Position numbers and translations under genes: made by a program. A stretch of 64,000 nt of DNA, from the NCBI GenBank assembly GCA_001698425.1, contig MBRE01000044.1:1-64000 (forward strand), read 5' to 3'. The notes under the pieces were generated by a model. It saw only the letters and a list, made by a program, of their open reading frames with translations, was not told the DNA's origin and made no database searches. The stretch is from Oscillatoriales cyanobacterium USR001. GTDB taxonomy: Bacteria > Cyanobacteriota > Cyanobacteriia > Cyanobacteriales > Microcoleaceae. Below are positions 54,185 through 59,374 of this stretch, one piece after another; the first letter of the stretch is position 1; every line of letters starts with the position of its first letter.

Positions 54185-54258
54185 CAGGAGTGGTAGGACT
54201 TGAACCCACAACATTCGAGGTAGAAGCTCGACACTCTTTCCAGTTGAGTTACACTCCC
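54185..54258 (-). tRNA. tRNA-Arg(TCT)
   Basis: Acceptor GGGAGTG/CACTCCT; anticodon arm TCGAG-CTTCTAC-CTCGA; T-arm GTGGG-TTCAAGT-CCTAC. Discriminator G. Confidence 0.9.
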
Positions 54259-54291
54259 ATAAAACTTGTGAATTGATAGCATGAATTGATG

Positions 54292-54535
54292 GAGCGATCG
54301 CATCGGAATCGCGTACAAGTTACAAGAGCTAATAATGCGTTTTCTCAGCTACTAAAGGGACTCCGCCGATGAGTTATGACACACTCTTTAAAGGATTGCT
54401 ACTTCTAAGCCTACCTATCGGGTTCTTGGCACTCCTCGTTTACACACGCACACTGCTTTTTGACAGTGTTACTTTTCCTCTCGTACTAAAGTATGTAAGC
54501 TCTAAAAGTTAGGGTACGCAAAAATGCGATCGCTC
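54292..54535 (-). ncRNA. 23S rRNA-mimic RNA: sarcin-ricin loop plus GTPase-associated centre
   Basis: Read on the tRNA strand, this spacer contains AGTACGAGAGGA (54487-54476), the universal sarcin-ricin loop, closed by a 6-bp stem TACTTT/AAAGTA. A hairpin ACACTG/CAGTGT comes next. A 56-nt segment (54421-54366) then matches the 23S GTPase-associated centre: GGCTTAGAAGTAGCAATC and CCTTTAAAGAGTG, then ATAACTCA, closed by CCGAT/ATCGG. The unit is enclosed by AGAGC/GCTCT, GCGTAC/GTACGC and an outer 12-bp perfect repeat (54292-54303, 54524-54535). In 23S the order of the two elements is opposite. It lies between tRNA-Arg genes and would be cotranscribed. Homology is seen directly; function (decoy for factors, toxins or L11) is inference. 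Confidence 0.85.
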
Positions 54536-54593
54536 TTACATTAAAGCATTAATCATTCAATGAAATCAACCTCCTTAAATTCAAACAAAACAA

Positions 54594-54666
54594 CGAGAGT
54601 GGTAGGACTTGAACCCACAACATCCACGTCCGAAGCGTGGCGCTCTATCCATTGAGCTACACTCCC
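54594..54666 (-). tRNA. tRNA-Arg(TCG)
   Basis: Acceptor GGGAGTG/CACTCTC; anticodon arm CCACG-CTTCGGA-CGTGG; T-arm GTGGG-TTCAAGT-CCTAC. Very similar body to the Arg(TCT) gene on the other side of the rRNA-mimic RNA. Confidence 0.92.
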
Positions 54667-54675
54667 CTAAATTGG

Positions 54676-54747
54676 TAGTCCTGACAGGATTTGAACCCGT
54701 ATCGCGAGTTTGGAAGACTCAGATGCTACCGTTGCACCATATCCGCA
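54676..54747 (-). tRNA. tRNA-Gly(TCC)-like with unpaired acceptor
   Basis: Anticodon arm TGAGT-CTTCCAA-ACTCG (TCC), D-arm GGTG...CATC and T-arm ACGGG-TTCAAAT-CCTGT are good. The 5' strand GCGGATA and 3' strand CAGGACT do not pair. One acceptor half seems exchanged; probably not functional. Confidence 0.65.
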
Positions 54748-54946
54748 TCATTGAAAAAATTAATAATTGAAAAAATTAGAATGCTGACCGCTCAGCCAGG
54801 TGGGAACCTCAAGGTTTTATGGAACCTACAACCAAAACCCTGGATTTCATCGAACTTTAATCTTTGGGGTTTGAATTTTGAATGGCTAAGGTTTGAGGAT
54901 TGAAGTTTAAGCGTTAAGCGTTGAGCTTTAAGCTTTAAGGGATTGT
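54748..54946 (-). other. Array spacer with small hairpins
   Basis: No gene recognised. On the tRNA strand it holds small hairpins such as GCTGA-GCGG-TCAGC followed by an AT-rich stretch with T6, and direct TTTAAGC-type heptads. No rRNA similarity found by eye. Confidence 0.4.
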
Positions 54947-55022
54947 TAGATGGAATCGTTTGCGAAACGACACCTCACGACCTCTGACAATCGTGCGCTC
55001 TACGCGATTGAGCTATCCATCT
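54947..55022 (-). tRNA. Asp-like tRNA with 10-nt anticodon loop
   Basis: Acceptor AGATGGA/TCCATCT, D-arm GCTC/GAGC and T-arm GTCGT-TTCGCAA-ACGAT are regular. The anticodon stem CACGA/TCGTG encloses TTGTCAGAGG, three bases longer than normal. The standard position reads GTC (Asp). Decoding behaviour is uncertain. Confidence 0.65.
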
Positions 55023-55066
55023 CAAACCACAAATTTAGAGATTTTCAAGGGACCAGCAATTCTAAT

Positions 55067-55696
55067 TTAGTCGGGAATTTCGATCGCCGTCCGTGCATTA
55101 CTAATTGAAAGGACGCGATCGCACGTTGACTTGAACTCCTCAATAAACGTTTGTCGTCTCTCTATTTCCTCAGCAATGTTGTTAGGATCGAGCAATTCAA
55201 CGCCTTCTCTTTCTAGGAAGCTATCAGCCAAAGATTGGTACTTCTCGGAAGCAGCATTCTTTCCTAATACTTCCATCGCCAGTTTGTCCAGACGTTCTTT
55301 CACCCGTGCTTGAGCGACATCGTATTCCTTACGAGTGCGACTGAAAGCCGATTGCATTGTTCCCATAATTGCTTCGTAGTAAGCGATGAAACTTTTCATT
55401 TCAATCGCTTCTGCTAAAGTCATTTCTTGACCGGCGATCGTCACCATTGTTGAAGCATTTGAGAGAACGAGCGATCGCTTAATTGTCCGCCTTCTAACAA
55501 TCAGCGCATCGACTTTTTGCAAAGCAGCTCTAGCTTTTGTCTGATGATCTTCTCTGGATTTAAAACCCGTCGGTACTTTACCAACTTCAACTACGGCAAT
55601 TAAAGTGTTATTATCCAAAGCAGCTCTTGCCGAATCAATGCGCTTTTCCAATAAAGTCAGCTCGGCCAAAGCATCCGTAACCGTCATCATTACCAT
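55067..55696 (-). CDS. Hypothetical helical protein inside the tRNA array
   Basis: The 209-residue protein is preceded by a very strong ribosome site (TAAGGAGGT, 55702-55710). It is almost entirely helical and charged (VTDALAELTLLEKRIDSARA at the N-terminus; SRTRKEYDVAQARVKERLDK in the middle), with a beta segment TMVTIAGQEMTLAEAIEMKS. I recognise no family, though it has the look of a phage or conjugative element accessory protein. It lies in sense within the tRNA array between Asp-like and Thr tRNAs and must be translated from the array transcript or its own promoter. Confidence 0.75.
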   Translation of the reverse strand: MVMMTVTDALAELTLLEKRIDSARAALDNNTLIAVVEVGKVPTGFKSREDHQTKARAALQKVDALIVRRRTIKRSLVLSNASTMVTIAGQEMTLAEAIEMKSFIAYYEAIMGTMQSAFSRTRKEYDVAQARVKERLDKLAMEVLGKNAASEKYQSLADSFLEREGVELLDPNNIAEEIERRQTFIEEFKSTCDRVLSISNARTAIEIPD

Positions 55697-55737
55697 ATTT
55701 TACCTCCTTAAAGTCAAAAAATATTTTAAAATTAACA

Positions 55738-55809
55738 AGCAGGAGGCGAGATTTGAACTCGCATGAAAGCTTTACAAGAGCCTCATGTTGCCAATTACAT
55801 CACACCTGC
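55738..55809 (-). tRNA. tRNA-Thr(TGT)
   Basis: Acceptor GCAGGTG/CTCCTGC (one U-U mismatch), anticodon arm AGGCT-CTTGTAA-AGCTT, T-arm GCGAG-TTCAAAT-CTCGC, discriminator T. Confidence 0.9.
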
Positions 55810-55819
55810 TTTTTTAAAG

Positions 55820-55892
55820 AGCAGACGGCGGGGATTGAACCCGCATCTAAGACATACCAAATCTTAATGCTGGCCAGTTACACCACATCTGC
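55820..55892 (-). tRNA. tRNA-Thr(GGT)
   Basis: Acceptor GCAGATG/CGTCTGC; anticodon arm AAGAT-TTGGTAT-GTCTT; T-arm GCGGG-TTCAATC-CCCGC. Confidence 0.9.
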
Positions 55893-55901
55893 ATTTGTTG
55901 G

Positions 55902-55973
55902 AGCAAGCGGCGAGATTTGAACTCGCATGAAAGCTTTACGAAAGCCTCATGTTGCCAGTTACATCACACCTGC
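55902..55973 (-). tRNA. tRNA-Thr(CGT)
   Basis: Acceptor GCAGGTG/CGCTTGC; anticodon arm AGGCT-TTCGTAA-AGCTT; T-arm GCGAG-TTCAAAT-CTCGC. Nearly the same body as Thr(TGT). Confidence 0.92.
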
Positions 55974-55979
55974 ACCAAA

Positions 55980-56053
55980 TGCCCCTGACTGGATTTGAAC
56001 CAGTAACCTTCTCGTTCTAAGCGAGTTACCTCTTCCAATTGGGCTACAAGGGC
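55980..56053 (-). tRNA. tRNA with Leu anticodon TAG but short variable arm
   Basis: Acceptor GCCCTTG/CAGGGGC, anticodon loop CTTAGAA in a four-pair stem CTCG/CGAG, five-nt variable loop, T-arm ACTGG-TTCAAAT-CCAGT, A73. 74 nt in total, whereas bacterial tRNA-Leu is class II with a long arm. Its 5' end overlaps the 3' end of the HNH gene by 10 bp. Confidence 0.8.
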
Positions 56054-56404
56054 GAATTTCTGCGACGATTGACTTTGACTTGTTTACTAGGGGTTTGTTT
56101 GCTTACCCAAGCTAAAAATTTTTGCATTTGTGGCTCATTTTTTAGCTGTTCTAGTGTATTAAGTTCTTCGGCTAGGCGTTTGTTGTCAAATAAAGCATGA
56201 ATCTGTTTATGACAAGCAGAACAGATGTTAGCTGTTGGGCCGATCGCTAATTTTTTTCGTTTAATGTATTGTTGGGGAATTAAGTGATGAATTGTTAAAC
56301 GTTTCATTTCGCGATCGCATAATTCACAGATTAATGTTGGTTGCTCAAAACTGGCGAAATTCTTGGACTTGCATTTTGAGCGATCGCACTTTTTTCCGAG
56401 ACAT
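56044..56404 (-). pseudogene. HNH endonuclease gene with frameshift in an A6 run
   Basis: AGGAGG (56413-56418) precedes ATG 56404, which reads MSRKK and then stops after 19 codons. Skipping one base in the AAAAAA run gives CDRSKCKSKNFASFEQPTLI, then CELCDREMKRLTIHHLIPQQ. That is a standard HNH domain with CxxC and HH, continued by ANICSACHKQIHALF. The open part without the shift runs from 56307 to 56044. Either the gene is broken, decoded by slippage, or the sequence has an error. HNH proteins nick or cut DNA, often within mobile units. Confidence 0.75.
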
Positions 56405-56438
56405 TCTCTTTTCCTCCTAATATTTATAGCAAATAGCC

Positions 56439-56882
56439 CTACAAAATTGTCAAGTAAGTTTGGGTTGGACTAATGGGTAAAGTGACCAATTGCTGATTTT
56501 TTAGATCTAATTCAATTCCCAACGCTTCCAGAGGAATTACACCTAATAAAGGATTCATACCTCCCGGCAATTCCAGACACTCAAAAGTTCCCTCGCGATC
56601 GCATAAGACAATTGTTGCATCCCGAAAAATCCGAGCTTTGCCAATACCATTTGCTGTCTCTACATCAACTTCTTTGAGAAGTTCTAAACCTAGTTGAGCG
56701 ATGATACTTGCAGGCAAGCACAATGTTGTTGCACCCGTATCAACTAGCACATTATTTAGAGTGACAGAACGAATTTGCTCGCTAGGCATAAATCCTCGGC
56801 CAGCGACATTCTGATCGGCACGATTAGTAACAGTCAGCGTAGTAATAATTTTTCCCATTGAGGTGTTGTCAGTTATCAGCAT
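56439..56882 (-). CDS. Retropepsin-like aspartic protease family protein
   Basis: The 147 residues are closely related to the protein at 26871: GKIITTLTVTNRADQ, the catalytic NVLVDTGATTLCLP and REGTFECLELPGG, then a LLGVIPLEALG end. The catalytic DTGA is intact. It is placed inside the tRNA array on the tRNA strand. Its last 170 bp recur upstream as the 3' part of a chimeric gene (56980-57558). Presumed homodimeric; role unknown. Confidence 0.8.
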   Translation of the reverse strand: MLITDNTSMGKIITTLTVTNRADQNVAGRGFMPSEQIRSVTLNNVLVDTGATTLCLPASIIAQLGLELLKEVDVETANGIGKARIFRDATIVLCDREGTFECLELPGGMNPLLGVIPLEALGIELDLKNQQLVTLPISPTQTYLTIL

Positions 56883-56979
56883 AGTTTAACCTTGAACTAC
56901 TCTACCTCAATTATGACAAATTTTGGGGAAATTGAGCGCGATGCTACAAAACAGCTTGGATGCAAGCCCTTGTAATTTA

Positions 56980-57558
56980 CTACAAAATTGTCAAGTAAGT
57001 TTGCGTTGGACTAATGGGTAAAGTGACCAATTGCTGATTTTTTAGGTCTAATTCAATTCCCAACGCTTCCAGAGGAATTAGACCTAATAAAGGATTCATA
57101 CCTCCTGGCAATTCCAAACACTCAAAAGTTCCTTCGCGTCCTAACAAAGAAATTTTAAAATCCTTATATTTAGGAGATAAATGATGAAAATCTAAAGCAG
57201 CTATAGATTTGGAGTATCCACACAAATAGCATTTTCCTCCTTTGAATTCAACAGCCTTATATTTTAGATTCTGAAGCCTTTCCTTGGCTCTGCTATTATG
57301 GCATGGCTTACACTCATATTTCCATAATTCCTTGTTCGATTTGGTATATCTTCTATAGAAGTCGCAAAGAGGTTTGATCTGATGGCACGTAGAGCATTTT
57401 CGATAACCTTCTGTAGTAACGGGAGCAATTTTTGAAGTATTGTGTGATTGGTAGGGCGAACACTCCAAGCAAAATTTTCTGGAATTTAAAACTTTCCATT
57501 CATTGTCAACTTTTATCCGATTAGGAAAATGTTTTTGGCAGTTAAAGCAAGTGGGCAT
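56980..57558 (-). CDS. Chimeric HNH-retropepsin gene
   Basis: ATG 57558 (MPTCFNCQKHFPNRIKVD) gives 192 residues. Residues 1-136 are an HNH-type protein with CFNC, KCSTCHQIKPLCDFYRR, CKPCHNSRAKERLQ and the HNH core CYLCGYSKSIAALDFHHLSP. At KDFKIS the sequence switches to LLGREGTFECLELPGG and the retropepsin C-terminus. The HNH part lacks its final catalytic segment and the protease part lacks DTGA. Fusion was probably by recombination at a short similarity (KIS-L). Likely non-functional, unless the HNH half still binds DNA. Confidence 0.8.
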   Translation of the reverse strand: MPTCFNCQKHFPNRIKVDNEWKVLNSRKFCLECSPYQSHNTSKIAPVTTEGYRKCSTCHQIKPLCDFYRRYTKSNKELWKYECKPCHNSRAKERLQNLKYKAVEFKGGKCYLCGYSKSIAALDFHHLSPKYKDFKISLLGREGTFECLELPGGMNPLLGLIPLEALGIELDLKNQQLVTLPISPTQTYLTIL

Positions 57559-57613
57559 GGGTGCAATGCAGCTAAACAATAAAAATATTGTACACTGAAT
57601 TACACTTAGCTCA

Positions 57614-57687
57614 TACCCCTGACAGGCCTCGAACCTGCAAGACACTTATCTTAAGTAAGCGATGTTTTCCAATTACATCACAGGGGC
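57614..57687 (-). tRNA. tRNA with Leu anticodon TAA but short variable arm
   Basis: Acceptor GCCCCTG/CAGGGGT, D-arm ATGT/ACAT, anticodon arm GCTTA-CTTAAGA-TAAGT, five-nt variable loop, T-arm GCAGG-TTCGAGG-CCTGT, A73. Class I length of 74 nt and no intron, unlike the usual cyanobacterial tRNA-Leu(UAA). Confidence 0.8.
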
Positions 57688-57690
57688 AAA

Positions 57691-57764
57691 TCGGGATGGC
57701 AGGATTTGAACCTGCACCCTTCGGCTCCCAAAGCCGCCGCGCTACCAAGTTGCGCCACATCCCG
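57691..57764 (-). tRNA. tRNA-Pro(TGG)
   Basis: C1-G72 acceptor CGGGATG/CATCCCG typical of Pro; anticodon loop TTTGGGA in stem CGGC/GCCG; T-arm GCAGG-TTCAAAT-CCTGC. Confidence 0.93.
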
Positions 57765-57768
57765 TTAC

Positions 57769-57842
57769 TACTCCTGGTGAGATTTGAACTCACACAACAC
57801 AAGGTTTGAGCTTGCGGCCTCTTCCCATTGGGCTACAGGAGT
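57769..57842 (-). tRNA. tRNA with Leu anticodon CAA but short variable arm
   Basis: Acceptor ACTCCTG/CAGGAGT, anticodon arm GCAAG-CTCAAAC-CTTGT, five-nt variable loop, T-arm GTGAG-TTCAAAT-CTCAC, A73. Its D-arm region (GTAGCCCAATGGGAAGAGG) is nearly that of the TAG gene. Confidence 0.82.
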
Positions 57843-57871
57843 TTGATTAATCTGCTTTGCTAATAGCAGAA

Positions 57872-57945
57872 CTGGGAAGGTAGGGTTTGAACCTACATTT
57901 GTCCGCTTTCAAAGAGCGGTGCCATACCTATTAGGCGACTTCCCA
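57872..57945 (-). tRNA. tRNA-Gln(TTG)
   Basis: Acceptor TGGGAAG/CTTCCCA (U1-A72, typical Gln), anticodon arm CCGCT-CTTTGAA-AGCGG, T-arm GTAGG-TTCAAAC-CCTAC, G73. Confidence 0.93.
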
Positions 57946-57953
57946 ATAATTGG

Positions 57954-58029
57954 CTGCCGGGGTAGGTTTTGAACCTACATAATTTCCTGTTTCAGAGACA
58001 GGCGACTTTACCGATTTGTCTACCCGGCA
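57954..58029 (-). tRNA. tRNA-Gln(CTG)
   Basis: Acceptor TGCCGGG/CCCGGCA, anticodon arm CCTGT-CTCTGAA-ACAGG, T-arm GTAGG-TTCAAAA-CCTAC, G73. Confidence 0.92.
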
Positions 58030-58043
58030 ATTCAAAAAAAAGG

Positions 58044-58115
58044 CTGTCCTGGTAGGGATTGAACCTACGACATTTCGCTTAACAGGCGATCGCTCTACCA
58101 CTAAGCTACAGGACA
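58044..58115 (-). tRNA. tRNA-Asn(GTT)
   Basis: Acceptor TGTCCTG/CAGGACA, anticodon loop CTGTTAA, T-arm GTAGG-TTCAATC-CCTAC, G73. Confidence 0.93.
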
Positions 58116-58122
58116 ATGCCAG

Positions 58123-58196
58123 CCCCCCAGGTCGGTTTCGATCCGACGACCTCTTGTTCTTCAAACAAGCGCTGCTACCAACTGAGCTACCAGGGG
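58123..58196 (-). tRNA. tRNA-Phe(GAA)
   Basis: Acceptor CCCCTGG/CTGGGGG, anticodon arm CTTGT-TTGAAGA-ACAAG. The T-loop is ATCGAAA (U54 changed to A) and the D-stem has a C-C mismatch. The C1-G72 pair is unusual for Phe. Confidence 0.85.
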
Positions 58197-58201
58197 AAAA
58201 G

Positions 58202-58286
58202 CGGAGAGAACAGGATTTGAACCTGCGTTGGTTTTACCCAATTCTGTTTAGCAAACAGATGCCATCAGCCTCTCGGCCACCTCTCC
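58202..58286 (-). tRNA. tRNA-Ser(GCT)
   Basis: 85-nt class II tRNA. Acceptor GGAGAGG/TCTCTCC, anticodon arm TCTGT-TTGCTAA-ACAGA, long variable arm (TTGG/CCAA), T-arm GCAGG-TTCAAAT-CCTGT, G73. Confidence 0.93.
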
Positions 58287-58292
58287 ATTTGG

Positions 58293-58365
58293 ACGCGGGA
58301 GAAGGAATCGAACCTTCGTAAAACAGGCGTATGAAACCTGTGAGTAACCACTACTCTATCCCGCT
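58293..58365 (-). tRNA. tRNA with anticodon CAT (Met or Ile2)
   Basis: Anticodon arm CAGGT-TTCATAC-GCCTG, T-arm GAAGG-TTCGATT-CCTTC. Acceptor AGCGGGA/TCCCGCG has an A1-G72 mismatch; position 72 unpaired is reminiscent of an initiator, but the anticodon stem lacks three G-C pairs. Met, or Ile if C34 is lysidinylated. Confidence 0.85.
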
Positions 58366-58366
58366 A

Positions 58367-58449
58367 TGGGTCAGGCTGGAATTGAACCAGCAACCGTATT
58401 AAACCACTGTTTTACAGACAGTTTCCTACACCTATAGGAGGGCTGACCC
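58367..58449 (-). tRNA. tRNA-Tyr(GTA)
   Basis: 83-nt class II tRNA. Acceptor GGGTCAG/CTGACCC, anticodon arm ACTGT-CTGTAAA-ACAGT, long variable arm, T-arm GCTGG-TTCAATT-CCAGC, A73. Confidence 0.93.
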
Positions 58450-58475
58450 AAAATAGAAATTAAATATAAAATTGG

Positions 58476-58548
58476 TGGGTTGTCGAGGAATTGAACCTCG
58501 ATCCATCCGCTTAAAAGGCGGCTGCAAAAACCATTCTGCCAACAACCC
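58476..58548 (-). tRNA. tRNA-Lys(TTT)
   Basis: Acceptor GGGTTGT/ACAACCC, anticodon loop CTTTTAA in stem CCGC/GCGG, T-arm CGAGG-TTCAATT-CCTCG, A73. Confidence 0.92.
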
Positions 58549-58554
58549 ACAAGG

Positions 58555-58628
58555 AAGTGCTGACGGGATTTGAACCCGCAATTTTCACTTTGAAAGAGTG
58601 ACGGCTTAAACCATTTGCCTACAGCACC
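58555..58628 (-). tRNA. tRNA-Glu(TTC)
   Basis: Acceptor GGTGCTG/CAGCACT, anticodon arm TCACT-CTTTCAA-AGTGA, T-arm GCGGG-TTCAAAT-CCCGT. In cyanobacteria tRNA-Glu also feeds tetrapyrrole synthesis; whether this copy can is unknown. Confidence 0.92.
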
Positions 58629-58636
58629 AAAATTGG

Positions 58637-58708
58637 CGAAGGGACTGAGATTTGAACTCAGATCAACAGTTTTGGAGACTGTGATGTTACCAGTTACACC
58701 ATCCCTAC
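58637..58708 (-). tRNA. tRNA-Trp(CCA)
   Basis: Acceptor GTAGGGA/TCCCTTC (one U-U mismatch), anticodon arm ACAGT-CTCCAAA-ACTGT, T-arm CTGAG-TTCAAAT-CTCAG, G73. Confidence 0.92.
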
Positions 58709-58714
58709 TTTTGG

Positions 58715-58786
58715 TCGCAACGGCGGGATTTGAACCCGCATAAACCAAGTTATGAGCTTGGGACTTTACCATTAAGTTACGCTGCT
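58715..58786 (-). tRNA. tRNA with anticodon CAT (Met or Ile2), second gene
   Basis: Anticodon arm CCAAG-CTCATAA-CTTGG, T-arm GCGGG-TTCAAAT-CCCGC. The acceptor AGCAGCG/CGTTGCG again has A1 opposite G72. A73. Confidence 0.85.
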
Positions 58787-58796
58787 ATTTTGCCAG

Positions 58797-58871
58797 AGGT
58801 TAGGGTGGGATTTGAACCCACGAATATTTGGTTTTGCAGGCCAACGCCTTCATCCACTCGGCCACCTAACC
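58797..58871 (-). tRNA. tRNA-Cys(GCA)
   Basis: Acceptor GGTTAGG/CCTAACC, anticodon loop CTGCAAA in stem TTGG/CCAA, T-arm GTGGG-TTCAAAT-CCCAC, U73 as required for Cys. Confidence 0.92.
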
Positions 58872-58873
58872 TG

Positions 58874-58932
58874 GATTGTTAATTGTTAATTGTTAACAGT
58901 TAACAGTTAACAGTTAACAATTAACTGTTAGC
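58874..58932. repeat. Heptameric STRR inside the array
   Basis: TTGTTAA, AACAGTT and AACTGTT units lie between the Cys and Asp tRNA genes. Confidence 0.8.
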
Positions 58933-58953
58933 AAATCTGGGATAATTTGCCTA

Positions 58954-59027
58954 CGGGAGTAACGAGATTTGAACTCGCAGCCTTTCGCTCGACAGGCGAC
59001 TGCTCTAGCCAATTGAGCTATACCCCC
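58954..59027 (-). tRNA. tRNA-Asp(GTC), first gene of the array
   Basis: Acceptor GGGGGTA/TACTCCC, anticodon loop CTGTCGA, T-arm GCGAG-TTCAAAT-CTCGT, G73. It is the promoter-proximal tRNA, about 80 nt after the predicted transcription start. Confidence 0.92.
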
Positions 59028-59040
59028 ATAAAATAGGTTA

Positions 59041-59060
59041 ATATTCAGTTTTCAAGGTTC
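59041..59060 (-). promoter_or_regulatory. rRNA-spacer-like boxA element in the array leader
   Basis: On the transcribed strand the leader reads GAACCTTGAAAACTGAATAT, closely resembling the conserved CCTTGAAAACTGCATA-type element of cyanobacterial rRNA spacers and leaders, which contains boxA. It suggests antitermination over the long untranslated array. Confidence 0.6.
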
Positions 59061-59112
59061 GGTTAGCTTTTCGGTTTGAGCTTTGAGGCTCTTGCCTGTT
59101 CGTCATATATTC

Positions 59113-59141
59113 ATACTACAAGCGTACTACAAGATTGTCAA
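59113..59141 (-). promoter_or_regulatory. Promoter of the tRNA array
   Basis: On the minus strand, TTGACA (59141-59136), exactly 17 bp, then TAGTAT (59118-59113). It directs transcription into the leader and the Asp tRNA. No other equally good promoter was seen in the array. Confidence 0.75.
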
Positions 59142-59374
59142 GGGTTTTGAGAAAAAATTTTTGGCTTATATTTTTAGGGGCGCAAAACCTTGATTTTTCA
59201 ATGGTTTGACAGAAATATAGCTAATACTCCAGTTGGCTGTGGGTGGTGACAAATGCGTGATTATTATTATTTTTCCGCTAACGAATAAATTGCCAAAATG
59301 GGACTCGATCGAGCATACTACATCACACTACTGCTCTCCGGTTTTTTGTAGCAAAATATACAGTTTTCCCGAAA

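Noticed and set aside
54292..54535. Known large phage-array RNAs such as GOLLD or ROOL
   Set aside because: The element is only about 240 nt and its recognisable parts are 23S GAC and SRL sequences, which those RNAs are not known to be built from.
54691..54903. Plus-strand 70-codon frame in the array
   Set aside because: It overlaps the Gly tRNA on the opposite strand and has no ribosome site or recognisable protein character.
57588..58321. Plus-strand open frames across the tRNA array
   Set aside because: They read the antisense of tRNA T-arms (recurring GGxxGLEPTTF/GIEPTTF-like peptides) and are shadows of the tRNA genes.
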